Assembly: GCA_023299965.1 (NCBI GenBank)
Contig: JALZVN010000135.1
Span: forward strand, 1-5,256
Direction of reading: 5' to 3'
DNA from: Saprospiraceae bacterium
Lineage (GTDB): Bacteria > Bacteroidota > Bacteroidia > Chitinophagales > Saprospiraceae
Length of the DNA: 5,256 bases
Position numbers and translations under genes: made by a program. This document shows positions 1 through 5,256 of this stretch, piece after piece (positions within the stretch are counted from its first letter, which is position 1; each line of letters starts with the position of its first letter). Below the pieces are notes generated by a model. The model was not told the origin of the DNA. It searched no databases and saw nothing but the letters and a program-made list of their open reading frames with translations.

Positions 1-3000
1 TTCACGCTTATGCTTTCTCCCATCTCTGCAAATGAAGTAGTAATAAATCCTGCATCTAGCATCGTGAGTCCAAAGTTACTTGCGTTCATGTTCAATGCGC
101 CAGCTTCTACTGAAACAAAATCCACGGCTTTCTGATTCAAGCTCATTGTGAACTGATATCCCGTCACTTCCGTGAAGTCAGATGCTCTAAAGTCAATTTT
201 GTAGGCTTTACCAGCTTCCATTTCTACATCATCAATATTCATCGTCAATGTTGTCGGGAATGATCTTTCCTCTAAGGTCGTCAGTGCATCCTTCGCATTT
301 CCATTTAGATCACCGATCTTAACGGCTACGAAATCTTCATTCGTACGATTTACGTCAGACATTACGTCTAAGTATTGCGGGTAATCATCAATCCATGGTG
401 CTGTAGGGTTCTGGAAACTATAATCTGCATCTACAAATCTCCAAGAAGTATTATTTGAAAATTCTGTAATTGAGAATAAGATCAACTCGCGAAGTTCTAT
501 CATATCAAATATATCAATCGAACCATCTGCATTTACATCAGCTGCAATATGCTGATAAGGCGTCGTCAACATGTTAAGCTGTAACACATGGTTGGCCATT
601 AATACTAGATCGAATGTAGAGATTCCTTCCGTCATCTCGTCTAACTTCTCTGGAGTCACCTTGTTCATCTGATCAACTGGAACACTTGCCGTGTATACAC
701 CATTTGCGTTTGTCATTACTACATTTCCATCAACTGATACTGCTACGTTATCCACTTCGTTACCAAATTCTGTAGCTGTTGTTCCTCTTAACAAGCTTGA
801 GCCTTGACCATTATCTGGGCAGCTTCCAAGATTATCTTGAACTTCAACAAATACAAGTACGAAATCAGCGTTGCCTGCTTCATCTTCAATCCATACTTCA
901 ATGTTAACACCTCCGTCTTGAACGTCAGCACAACAAACTTGAACAGAAGTAGCTAATGGAGCATTAGAACCTTCGATTCTAACTCTTGCATTTGCCATCC
1001 ATTCTTCATCTGTTCTCTCTGTACAGTTGTCGTCTCCTTTCTTAAGTAAGTGATCTGCTCTAATCTCTACACATCCACCATCATTCATCACTACTGTATT
1101 CACACCATCTGCTATAGGAGTAGGATTCTTGCAATCTCTGATTGAGAATGGGAATTCCTCAGCTGTTACGTTTCCGCAACCATCAGTAACAATCCACTTG
1201 ATAATGTGATCACCATATGGGTAAATTCCTGAAGCGTCGTCTCCTTCACCTTCGATATCAATAGATCCGTCAGAGAAAGCATCAATCTTGTATGAGAATG
1301 TAATGTCTGCTAAGTCAGCACAATCATCTTCTCCAGTAGCAGTCAATACTAATTCTCCTTGGCAGCCTTCTGTGAAATCACATGGGTCTGGAGCAGTAAA
1401 AATAAGCGTTGGCGCTACATTATCCTGAACTCTGATTATCTGGGTGTACTGGAAAAATCCATCGTCATCTCTAAAGGTTCTTGGTATTGGTAATGGTGTC
1501 CCAAGATCCGTAAACTGTCCATCCGTTGGATTATCTACTATACAGTGGTTAATAATTGTGTATGTTCTTTCGATCTGATAGCAAGCATCATCTACTTGTA
1601 CAAATACTCTATCTTCTACTGAGATTCCAATATTTTCACAGTCGTCTTCTGTAACAATAGGTCCTGCTATATCTCCTAATTCACAGTTGTCAAATTCTTG
1701 ATCCGCTGGGAACTGTACGATAAAGTCAGATACATGAACAACAGTTACTGTCTGAGTACACGATACATCTTCCGTCTTATCTGACTCATCTGATGCTGTC
1801 CATGTTTGTCTTAGAATCTGTCCACAATTCGGCAAATCTTGAGTAATGACATCTCCTGCTTCTAATGTAGCTCCACAATTGTCACTAAACTCTGGGGCAG
1901 TAAATGAATCACCCGCATGTATTGCTTCATCACAAGTCAAGGTAACATCATCGGCACAAGTAATCTGTGGTCCGAATGGATCTTCCACTAGTACCTCTGA
2001 CCAGCAAATATTTGTATTCCCTTGCAAATCAGTTACCAATAACTCTACTGCTACTAATGCATTTAAATCACAGCATTCGAATGGTACTGTATCTGCCCAC
2101 TGCGTTGTATCAATACATCCACTTACTCTTCTTGCTTTGATAGATGCGATACCACAGTTATCTGTTGAACCTTCGTCTAAATCGCTAGCAAATAGAACAG
2201 CTGTTCCGTCGTTAGTCAATACGATATTCAATCCATCATTACAGATAGCAGTTGGCGCTACAGGATCAACAGTATTTACTTCTACTAGTTCCTCTGTTAC
2301 ATTACCACAATCATCCGTCGCAAATACGCTTATCTCTGTCAATCCTAATGGTAGGTCATTTAATGCACTTCCATCTGTGATATCTTGAATAATCAATACA
2401 CCTGCTTCGTCATACAATCCTCCTCCATCATTATAAGTCACAATAATTGACGTTACGTTAGAGCATGCATCTGTTACTGATGGTGATAAGAATACGTTTC
2501 CTGTTTCACAATCCGTAGATCCTGTTGCATACTGAATATTTGCCGTATTTATTTCCGGACCTTCTGTATCCAATACAAAGATTGTCTGACTATGTGTTGT
2601 CGTCGTTAAAGAACACCAGTTTGTAATCTCCCATGTACGTATGATGGAGAATGAATTTCCACATACATCCAATACTTGATCTGAGAATAGAACTGTCAAA
2701 TCACAATTATCACTGTTTCCAACAGGAATCTCATACGGTCCAAATGTTGGAGCTCCCGTCAAGTCTGTTGTTAACATTGCTGGATCTGACGATACTGTTC
2801 CGCACTCTAATGTCAGATCTTGTGGTAGATTGATGTCTTCCATTCTTGGCGCACGTAATCCTATCACTTGCTCACAATTCGAAGCATTTCCAGATGCATC
2901 AATTGCTTGCCATGTTCTGACAAGTCGCGCACCTAACCATTCACTCTGATCACATTGAGTCTCCTCAAGTACTTCACTGATTACGGAGAAGGTCACTGGG

Positions 3001-5256
3001 CTACAATCAAGAACTAAGACAGGTGTTCTGAAACCAGCTTGTACATCAAGATTTATTTCAAAAATACTTCCCTGACCAAAGTCGCCATCACTCTCTGCTC
3101 CACTATTATCTACTATTGTTACTTCCCACGTTCCTTCAATACTTTCAAAGTCTAATCCTAATAAACTATCAAATGCATCTGACGATACTGGCACACCAGA
3201 TGTAGCTGTCTGTCCAGACGGACCCGTAAGTGTGATACTCAAGTCACTAGTTCGGCTGTGATTATGAACAACATCTAGATTAATACCCTGGATAATCTCA
3301 CCAAGGGGTGCATCTACTACTTCTATTGTTGTAGTGATTGATGACCCTGTTGATCCTGATATGTTGGCAGGCAATTCGATCGCTGAGAAACGCTCAGTAT
3401 GCGTATAGTTCTCATCCATGAAATTTGGATGCGTACAAGCTACTTCGTAGCTAGTGCATTCTATTACTGGTGCATTCTTATCTTCTATCAACAATGTCCC
3501 TCCACAAGAAACATTACTACCGATGTGTTCTACCTTATACGTTAAGGTCTGTCCTACTTGATCTGGCCCAACAACATTTGGTGGGCTAAGTCTATTTCCT
3601 GTCACATCGAAAATAACAAGCTCAAATTCATTTGGACACAATAATAGCCCTTCAAATACTTCGTCTATCTCAACGGTTCTGAAACAATCATCTGCTGTTG
3701 CAAAACTTACATTTGATAATGAGATATTTAAATGATCATTACAAGTAAGCACTGGATTCAAGTCTGATACTACATTCACATTTGATGTACATCTTACTGT
3801 CTGAACTCCTCCGTATGTCACTTCAAACACTACTAAGTTGGCTCCAACTGGTAAGGTAACAGCTGTTGACACATCTACTCTATCTATTCCTAAATCAGGA
3901 TATGATATTGTTACCATTGGTGTAGTGTTGCTGTAACATCCTGTAGGGTAGCATACAAATGGTGTTGGTGGACTTGGGTGTACAAAGCCTGTCAACTCAC
4001 AATTGTTCAAATCTGAAGCTTGAACTAGCTCATCACTTGGACAATCTTCTGGTGCACACGGAATGTTGAAATCTGTAATTTGTTCATCTACAAAACTACC
4101 ATTTGGTCCGCCTGCTATTTCATACAATCCTTCAAATGGTCCTTCTTCAACTAATACTCCTCTATCTTGGTCTGAACCAATTATCTGCCAAGATGCATTC
4201 TCCCACACTACACTATTTGGTGCAAATGCCGTGAATGAGTAATCTTCGCAAGATGCTAACTGTACTGTATCTACTACGACTGTTCCTGCTGAAAGACCAC
4301 TGTAATCTTGGAAGCTATTGAATGCTACCAATTCTCCTGATGCGTCTCTCAACTCCCATACCTGATTGTCAGCAAAATCGCCTATCGTGTTTACGATAAA
4401 GTAATCTTCTGTTTCAACACAGTTCGTAGGACAGTCAAGCTTCACTGTTATCTTCTGATTAGATAATGGTGTAGGACCATAATCTGCAGGTACTCCATTT
4501 ATATCCAATGCAATATTTCCTGCTGGATCAAGTACAAACCATCTATTCTCTGCATCATTTCCACCTGCATGGTAAACAAAATCAATTGATCCTCCATCAT
4601 TTGTTGAAATTGGAATCAATTTCAAATCACAATCAGCAGCTGTCAATTTATATTCTGTTGCTGGCGGTAATTCATCTATAGTCACATCGATTGATGCTCC
4701 TTCCCATCCATTTGCTCCTGTATCTTCAAGAACAAGTAAATAAGTACATCCTAAATCTATCTCACAATCTAATACTGTTAATGTAACTGCCGTACGCGTT
4801 GGTGTAGTACAAGATGCTGTATTGGCACACAACACTTCTACAAAGTATGTGTACATGCCTGGTGCATTTGGATCTACTAGACCTGCTGCAATAGGATTGA
4901 AAGTACTTGCATCGCCATCTCTATCTGATTCGTTGATACCATTGGCATCTAAATCTGCATCAAATAATGGAGATCCGCCTGTAGCTTCTGCATACCAATT
5001 GATCGCAGTGGCTGGAGCAGATACTCCACTACAAAGTGGTCCACCTCCTAAAGTAACTCCGGCACATACATTTGTGATATCTACTCTAAGTACTCCTGTT
5101 GAGTAATCTGTTGGCTTCACAGGCGCTGATCCTTGTCCTTTGTTTGAAGAGCAGAAGATTGCGTTCGTTACGTCATCTGGTGACACTGCCATTGGCGCTT
5201 CATTAAATTGAACATCGACACTTGACGCATCTGTACATCCATTCACATCAGTCACT
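1..5256 (-). CDS. Giant multidomain secreted/surface protein (HYR/Ig-like, P-domain, dockerin, cohesin-like), partial at both ends
   Basis: A single minus-strand frame, from 5255 down to 3, is open for 1751 codons without a stop. Neither true end is present, so no start codon or ribosome binding site can be assigned. The chain is rich in Asp, Thr, Val and Cys and poor in Lys, and it consists of consecutive beta-sandwich modules of about 80-120 residues joined by linkers such as EDPFGP, QDNVAPT and EDKNAP. No catalytic domain, membrane segment or signal peptide falls in the window. By family knowledge, this architecture belongs to Saprospiria-type proteins exported through the Sec system and the type IX secretion system. 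I infer that the missing N-terminus carries a signal peptide and the missing C-terminus a T9SS sorting domain. The likely role is adhesion, matrix or cell-surface scaffolding, but the sequence does not prove this. There are 59 cysteines, all within residues 1-1479, consistent with an exported, disulfide-stabilised protein. I do not recognise a named gene. Confidence 0.93.
3..248 (-). other. Cohesin-like beta-sandwich domain, truncated by the window edge
   Basis: Residues 1670-1751. AGKAYKIDFRASDFTEVTGY followed by QFTMSLNQKAVDFVSVEAG, then NASNFGLTMLDAGFITTSF, fits the cohesin/bacterial Ig-like layout: G-x-x-Y-x-V-x-F, GYQFTL-x-x-x-x-x-A-x-x-F-x-x-V-x-x-G, and a later strand with W or F. About 82 residues are visible; the family is usually near 130-150, so roughly the last third lies beyond base 1. 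A type IX sorting domain after it would be expected from similar proteins but cannot be seen. Confidence 0.6.
300..473 (-). other. Conserved post-dockerin extension (NTSWRFVDADY ... KIGDLNG)
   Basis: Residues 1595-1652. Signature pieces are NNTSWRFVDADYSFQNP (1601-1617) and DFVAVKIGDLNG (1641-1652). I recognise this extension as a regular companion of the Saprospiria dockerin-like domain, lying between it and the next beta-sandwich. It may fold with the dockerin as one unit. Its function is not known. Confidence 0.6.
474..644 (-). other. Dockerin type I-like domain (one canonical and one degenerate calcium repeat)
   Basis: Residues 1538-1594, a normal dockerin length. The second repeat, DVNADGSIDIFDMIELRELI (1573-1592), has all five expected calcium side-chain positions: D1573, N1575, D1577, D1581 and D1584, followed by the F-helix. 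The first repeat, ending EGISTFDLVLMANHVLQL (1543-1560), keeps the last ligand D1549 and the helix. By alignment, however, it has L1538, E1540 and T1542 where D, N and D are expected. Classical dockerins bind cohesins to assemble cellulosomes. In Saprospiria, related domains sit near the C-terminus of large secreted proteins, and their partner is unknown to me. Confidence 0.85.
645..800 (-). other. Short carboxypeptidase-regulatory-like beta domain
   Basis: Residues 1486-1537. LRGTTATEFGNEVDNVAVSV, then DGNVVMTNANGVYTASVPV, fits the pattern G-x-V-x-T-E-x-G-x-x-V-x-x-V-x-V ... T-x-x-x-G-x-Y of carboxypeptidase regulatory-like or SpaA-like small beta sandwiches. In Saprospiria-type proteins such a domain commonly sits just before the dockerin block, as here. 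It contains no cysteine. Confidence 0.55.
816..1133 (-). other. CC-type Ig-like module, copy 2 (altered cysteines)
   Basis: Residues 1375-1480. It aligns with copy 1 at 1980-2267: NPTPIADGVNTVVMNDGGC against APTAICNDGLNIVLTNDGTA, GDDNC against STDNC, VCCADV against ECCDLN, and the closing IEDEAGNADFVLVFVEVQD against LLVTDLQGNTNICWSEVLVED. Cys1411 and the pair 1441-1442 are kept. The two cysteines equivalent to C1005 and C1084 are both absent, and a new one appears at 1395. The module ends in QDNLGSCPDNGQGSS, and Cys1479 is the last cysteine in the visible protein. Confidence 0.6.
1134..1421 (-). other. HYR-like module with an acidic DxDGSIDIEGEGDD loop
   Basis: Residues 1279-1374. NVAPTLIF leads into DPCDFTEGCQGELVLTATGE (C1292, C1298), DDCADL (C1312), YKIDAFSDGSIDIEGEGDDA (1322-1341), then YPYGDHIIKWIVTDGCGNVT (1345-1364; C1360) and FSIRD. 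The YPYGDH-x-I-x-W-x-VTDGCGN end is a clear HYR signature. The central acidic loop is a good candidate for calcium binding, though this is an inference from its Asp/Gly/Ser pattern. Confidence 0.7.
1422..1730 (-). other. HYR-like module with TYTIINHC and FFQYTQ motifs
   Basis: Residues 1176-1278. Key elements are FPADQEFDNCE (C1191), VTEDDCENIGISVED (C1206), DACYQIERTYTIINHC (C1225, C1238), then a variable loop rich in Pro, Thr and Asp (about 1239-1266), and the closing FFQYTQIIRVQD. I recognise the C-Y-x-I-x-R-T-Y-x-I-I-N-x-C ... YTQ-I-I-x-V-x-D layout from Saprospiria proteins. The loop before the last strand is the most variable part of this module type. Confidence 0.6.
1731..1979 (-). other. 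HYR-like module with an FSDNCG motif
   Basis: Residues 1093-1175. PFGPQITCADDVTLTCDE (C1100, C1108) is the usual I-x-C-x-x-DVT-x-x-C opening. It is followed by TAPEFSDNCG (C1127), NCGQILRQTWTASDESD (C1144; TW at 1151-1152) and CTQTVTVVHV (C1166). In this family the position after TASD is normally a Cys-Gly-Asn turn; here it is ESDK, so the canonical cysteine of that turn is missing. Confidence 0.65.
1980..2267 (-). other. CC-type Ig-like module, copy 1
   Basis: Residues 997-1092. It contains APTAICNDGLNIVL (C1005), SDLDEGSTDNCG (C1034), the adjacent pair FECCDL (C1061, C1062), VAVELLVTDLQGNTNIC (C1084) and the closing VLVED. This module type, with a PxxxCxxGL opening, an SDLDxGSxDNC middle, a CC pair and a closing D-x-x-GN-x-x-x-C, recurs in Saprospiria surface proteins as I know them. 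A second, altered copy lies at 816-1133. Confidence 0.6.
2268..2567 (-). other. HYR-like module with a DDCGNVT end
   Basis: Residues 897-996. It starts TEGPEINTANIQY, with SVTDACSNVTSIIVTYNDGG in the middle (residues 926-945), and ends LPLGLTEISVFATDDCGNVT (968-987). The sequence L-x-x-G-x-x-x-I-x-V-x-A-T-DDCGN-x-T is a textbook HYR signature, close to the YPxGxTxVTxTATDxxGN pattern. Cysteines are at 916, 931 and 983. Confidence 0.75.
2568..3029 (-). other. Two HYR/Ig-like modules following the P-domain
   Basis: Residues 743-896. The first (about 743-801) contains ARLVRTWQAIDASGNASNCE (776-795), the conserved V-R-TW-x-A-x-D-x-x-GN-x-x-x-C strand pair of HYR-type domains in this group. The second (about 802-896) starts at INLPQDLTLECG and contains FSIIRTWEITNWC (869-881) and the closing strand SQTIFVLD. 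HYR domains have an Ig-like fold associated with adhesion. Cysteines 751, 768, 794, 818, 851, 865 and 881 are regularly spaced. Confidence 0.65.
3030..3395 (-). other. P-domain (proprotein convertase P/Homo B-like)
   Basis: Residues 621-742. The segment INLDVVHNHSRTSDLSITLT followed by GPSG (about 658-681) matches the P-domain core I-x-V-x-I-x-H-T-x-x-x-DL-x-I-x-L-x-SP-x-G. The segment IEGTWEVTIVDNSGAESDGD (about 706-725), followed by GSIFEINLDV, matches G-x-W-x-L-x-V-x-D-x-x-x-x-D-x-G-x-L-x-x-W-x-L. The usual Trp in the last strand is Phe here. The P-domain was first described as a folding and stability partner of subtilisin-like proteases. In Bacteroidota it also occurs as a stand-alone module in secreted proteins, and no peptidase motif is visible here. 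This stretch has no cysteine, unlike its neighbours on both sides. Confidence 0.85.
3396..3764 (-). other. LTCND-type beta module preceding the P-domain
   Basis: Residues 498-620. It runs from LNPVLTCNDHLNISL (C505) through a core with C524 and C540, then DQVGQTLTYKV (about 565-575), to SNVSCGGTLLIEDKNAP and VIEC (C584, C600). From memory this matches a module frequent in Lewinella-like proteins, in which CND-x-VQVSLD opens the domain, xxIGQTLTV lies in the middle, and SCWGxVxVEDKxAPxIxC closes it. The Trp usually found after SC is replaced by Gly here (SCGG). The last 20 residues form a linker into the P-domain. Confidence 0.55.
3765..4055 (-). other. Divergent Cys-rich Ig/HYR-like region
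   Basis: Residues 401-497. Five cysteines (405, 419, 435, 440, 489) lie in a stretch that begins APEDCPSDELVQASDLNNC and ends with strands LPVGANLVVFEVTYGGVQ and VRCTSNVNVV. The second half has the shape of an HYR domain: a LPVG turn, then V-x-F-x-V-T, then a C-x-x-x-V-x-V closing strand. The first half, with proline-rich HPSPPTPFVCYPTGC, is not something I recognise. Confidence 0.45.
4056..4421 (-). other. Beta-sandwich module B, probable relative of module A
   Basis: Residues 279-400, bounded by Cys279 and Cys400. It contains VWELRDASGELVAF (about 299-312), a central Cys336 in LASCEDYSFTAF, and the ending ITDFNIPC. The layout (Cys at the start, a W-x-L/V-x-D-x-x-G strand, a central Cys before an aromatic strand, and a C-terminal hydrophobic-C) parallels module A: ENRWFVLDPAGN there aligns with NQVWELRDASGE here, though in a different order along the chain. 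It could be a diverged duplicate or an independent member of the same fold class. Confidence 0.4.
4431..4748 (-). other. Beta-sandwich module A with a GANGWEG signature
   Basis: Residues 170-275, bounded by Cys170 and Cys275. It opens with CTYLLVLEDTGANGWEGASI (W184), a pattern resembling the D-x-x-G-D-GW-x-G-A beta-sandwich modules common in Bacteroidota extracellular proteins. It continues through FVYHAGGNDAENRWFVLDP (about 226-243) to the final strand KITVKLDC. The function is unknown; ligand binding or a structural spacer are both possible. A second module of similar size and ending follows directly. Confidence 0.5.
4767..5204 (-). other. Ig-like domain with an Asp-rich, calcium-type loop
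   Basis: Residues 18-163. The motif INWYAEATGGSPLF (about 85-98) followed by FNPIAAGL and then MYTYFVEVLC (about 134-143) matches the Bacteroidota Ig-like pattern WYA-x-GG-x-PL ... F-x-P ... G-x-YTYFVE. Between PLF and FNP, where related domains usually have a short turn, there is an acidic insert at residues 99-115 (D99, D101, D103, N105, G106, D111, D113, G114, D115). Its D-x-D-x-D spacing resembles thrombospondin-type-3 or dockerin calcium loops. Cysteines at 35, 64, 75, 143 and 149 could form disulfides. The boundaries are approximate. Confidence 0.55.
5205..5255 (-). other. C-terminal end of an Ig/PKD-like repeat (VTDxNGC type)
   Basis: Residues 1-17 begin VTDVNGCTDASSVDVQF. The VTDxNGC motif followed by a short alternating hydrophobic strand is the usual end of the SprB-like/PKD-like repeats found in Bacteroidota surface proteins. 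Only the last two strands are in the window. This implies that at least one more such domain lies upstream of the gene portion seen here. Confidence 0.6.

Noticed and set aside
1846..2388. Plus-strand open frame of 180 codons, Ser/Thr/Val-rich
   Set aside because: It lies fully antisense to clear HYR/Ig-like modules of the minus-strand gene. Its composition is low complexity with no domain pattern, and it is explained by the codon bias of the opposite strand.
2651..2833. Plus-strand open frame of 60 codons
   Set aside because: It is short and antisense to a conserved HYR-like module containing RTWEITNWC, and nothing indicates independent expression.
816..3029. DNA-level tandem repeats or phase-variable repeat array
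   Set aside because: The modules resemble each other only at the level of short protein motifs. I saw no long exact or near-exact nucleotide repeats by reading, although a computed self-comparison was not possible.
3030..3395. Subtilisin-like protease linked to the P-domain
   Set aside because: No Asp/His/Ser catalytic motifs (such as GTSMA) are found in the visible protein. Any protease would have to lie outside the window.
4822..5106. Plus-strand open frame of 94 codons
   Set aside because: It is antisense to the Ig-like domain with conserved WYAEATGG and YTYFVE motifs. It shows no recognisable protein features of its own.
5190..5192. Internal ATG (Met22) as a possible start of the gene
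   Set aside because: The frame is open upstream, and the preceding residues form a conserved VTDxNGC repeat end, so translation clearly begins outside the window. No signal peptide follows this Met.
1..5256. Possible frameshift or pseudogene in a long repeat protein
   Set aside because: The whole frame was translated. Motifs stay in register from residue 1 to 1751 and there is no in-frame stop.
1..5256. CRISPR array, tRNA/rRNA genes, insertion sequence, promoter or terminator
   Set aside because: The entire window is accounted for by one coding frame. No repeat-spacer pattern, tRNA arm consensus, terminal inverted repeats or transposase motif was seen.

Overview
The window lies entirely inside one very long protein-coding gene on the minus strand. 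The frame running from base 5255 down to base 3 has no stop codon over 1751 codons, and it leaves the window at both ends, so neither the start codon nor the stop codon is visible. Residue numbers below count from the first complete codon at 5255-5253; residue n occupies bases 5256-3n to 5258-3n. I translated the whole frame and cross-checked motif positions against base coordinates at several points. No frameshift, in-frame stop or intergenic gap was found.

The product looks like a giant secreted or cell-surface multidomain protein of Bacteroidota, most likely from the Saprospiria (Lewinella/Haliscomenobacter-like marine or sludge bacteria). This is an inference from family memory. It rests on the AT-leaning codon use, HYR/Ig-like modules with S/TDNCG and DxCGN motifs, a P-domain, and a characteristic C-terminal block of dockerin, NTSWRFVDADY, KIGDLNG and cohesin-like domain that I associate with that group.

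Layout in protein order, from high to low coordinates: the end of a VTDxNGC Ig/PKD-like repeat (5205-5255); an Ig-like domain with an Asp-rich calcium-type loop (about 4767-5204); two beta-sandwich modules, the first with a GANGWEG signature (4431-4748 and 4056-4421); a Cys-rich divergent region (3765-4055); a module opening with LTCND and ending with EDKNAPVIEC (3396-3764); a cysteine-free P-domain (3030-3395); eight consecutive HYR/Ig-like, Cys-rich modules (816-3029); a short carboxypeptidase-regulatory-like beta domain (645-800); a dockerin-like domain (474-644) with a conserved extension (300-473); and the first ~82 residues of a cohesin-like domain, cut by the window edge (3-248).

No RNA gene, mobile element, CRISPR array, promoter or terminator is supported. 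The longer plus-strand open frames are antisense shadows of this gene. The main points of interest are the dockerin and cohesin-like pair in one chain, the abrupt end of cysteine use before the C-terminal block, paired cysteine loss between two paralogous modules, and a P-domain with no protease domain in view.
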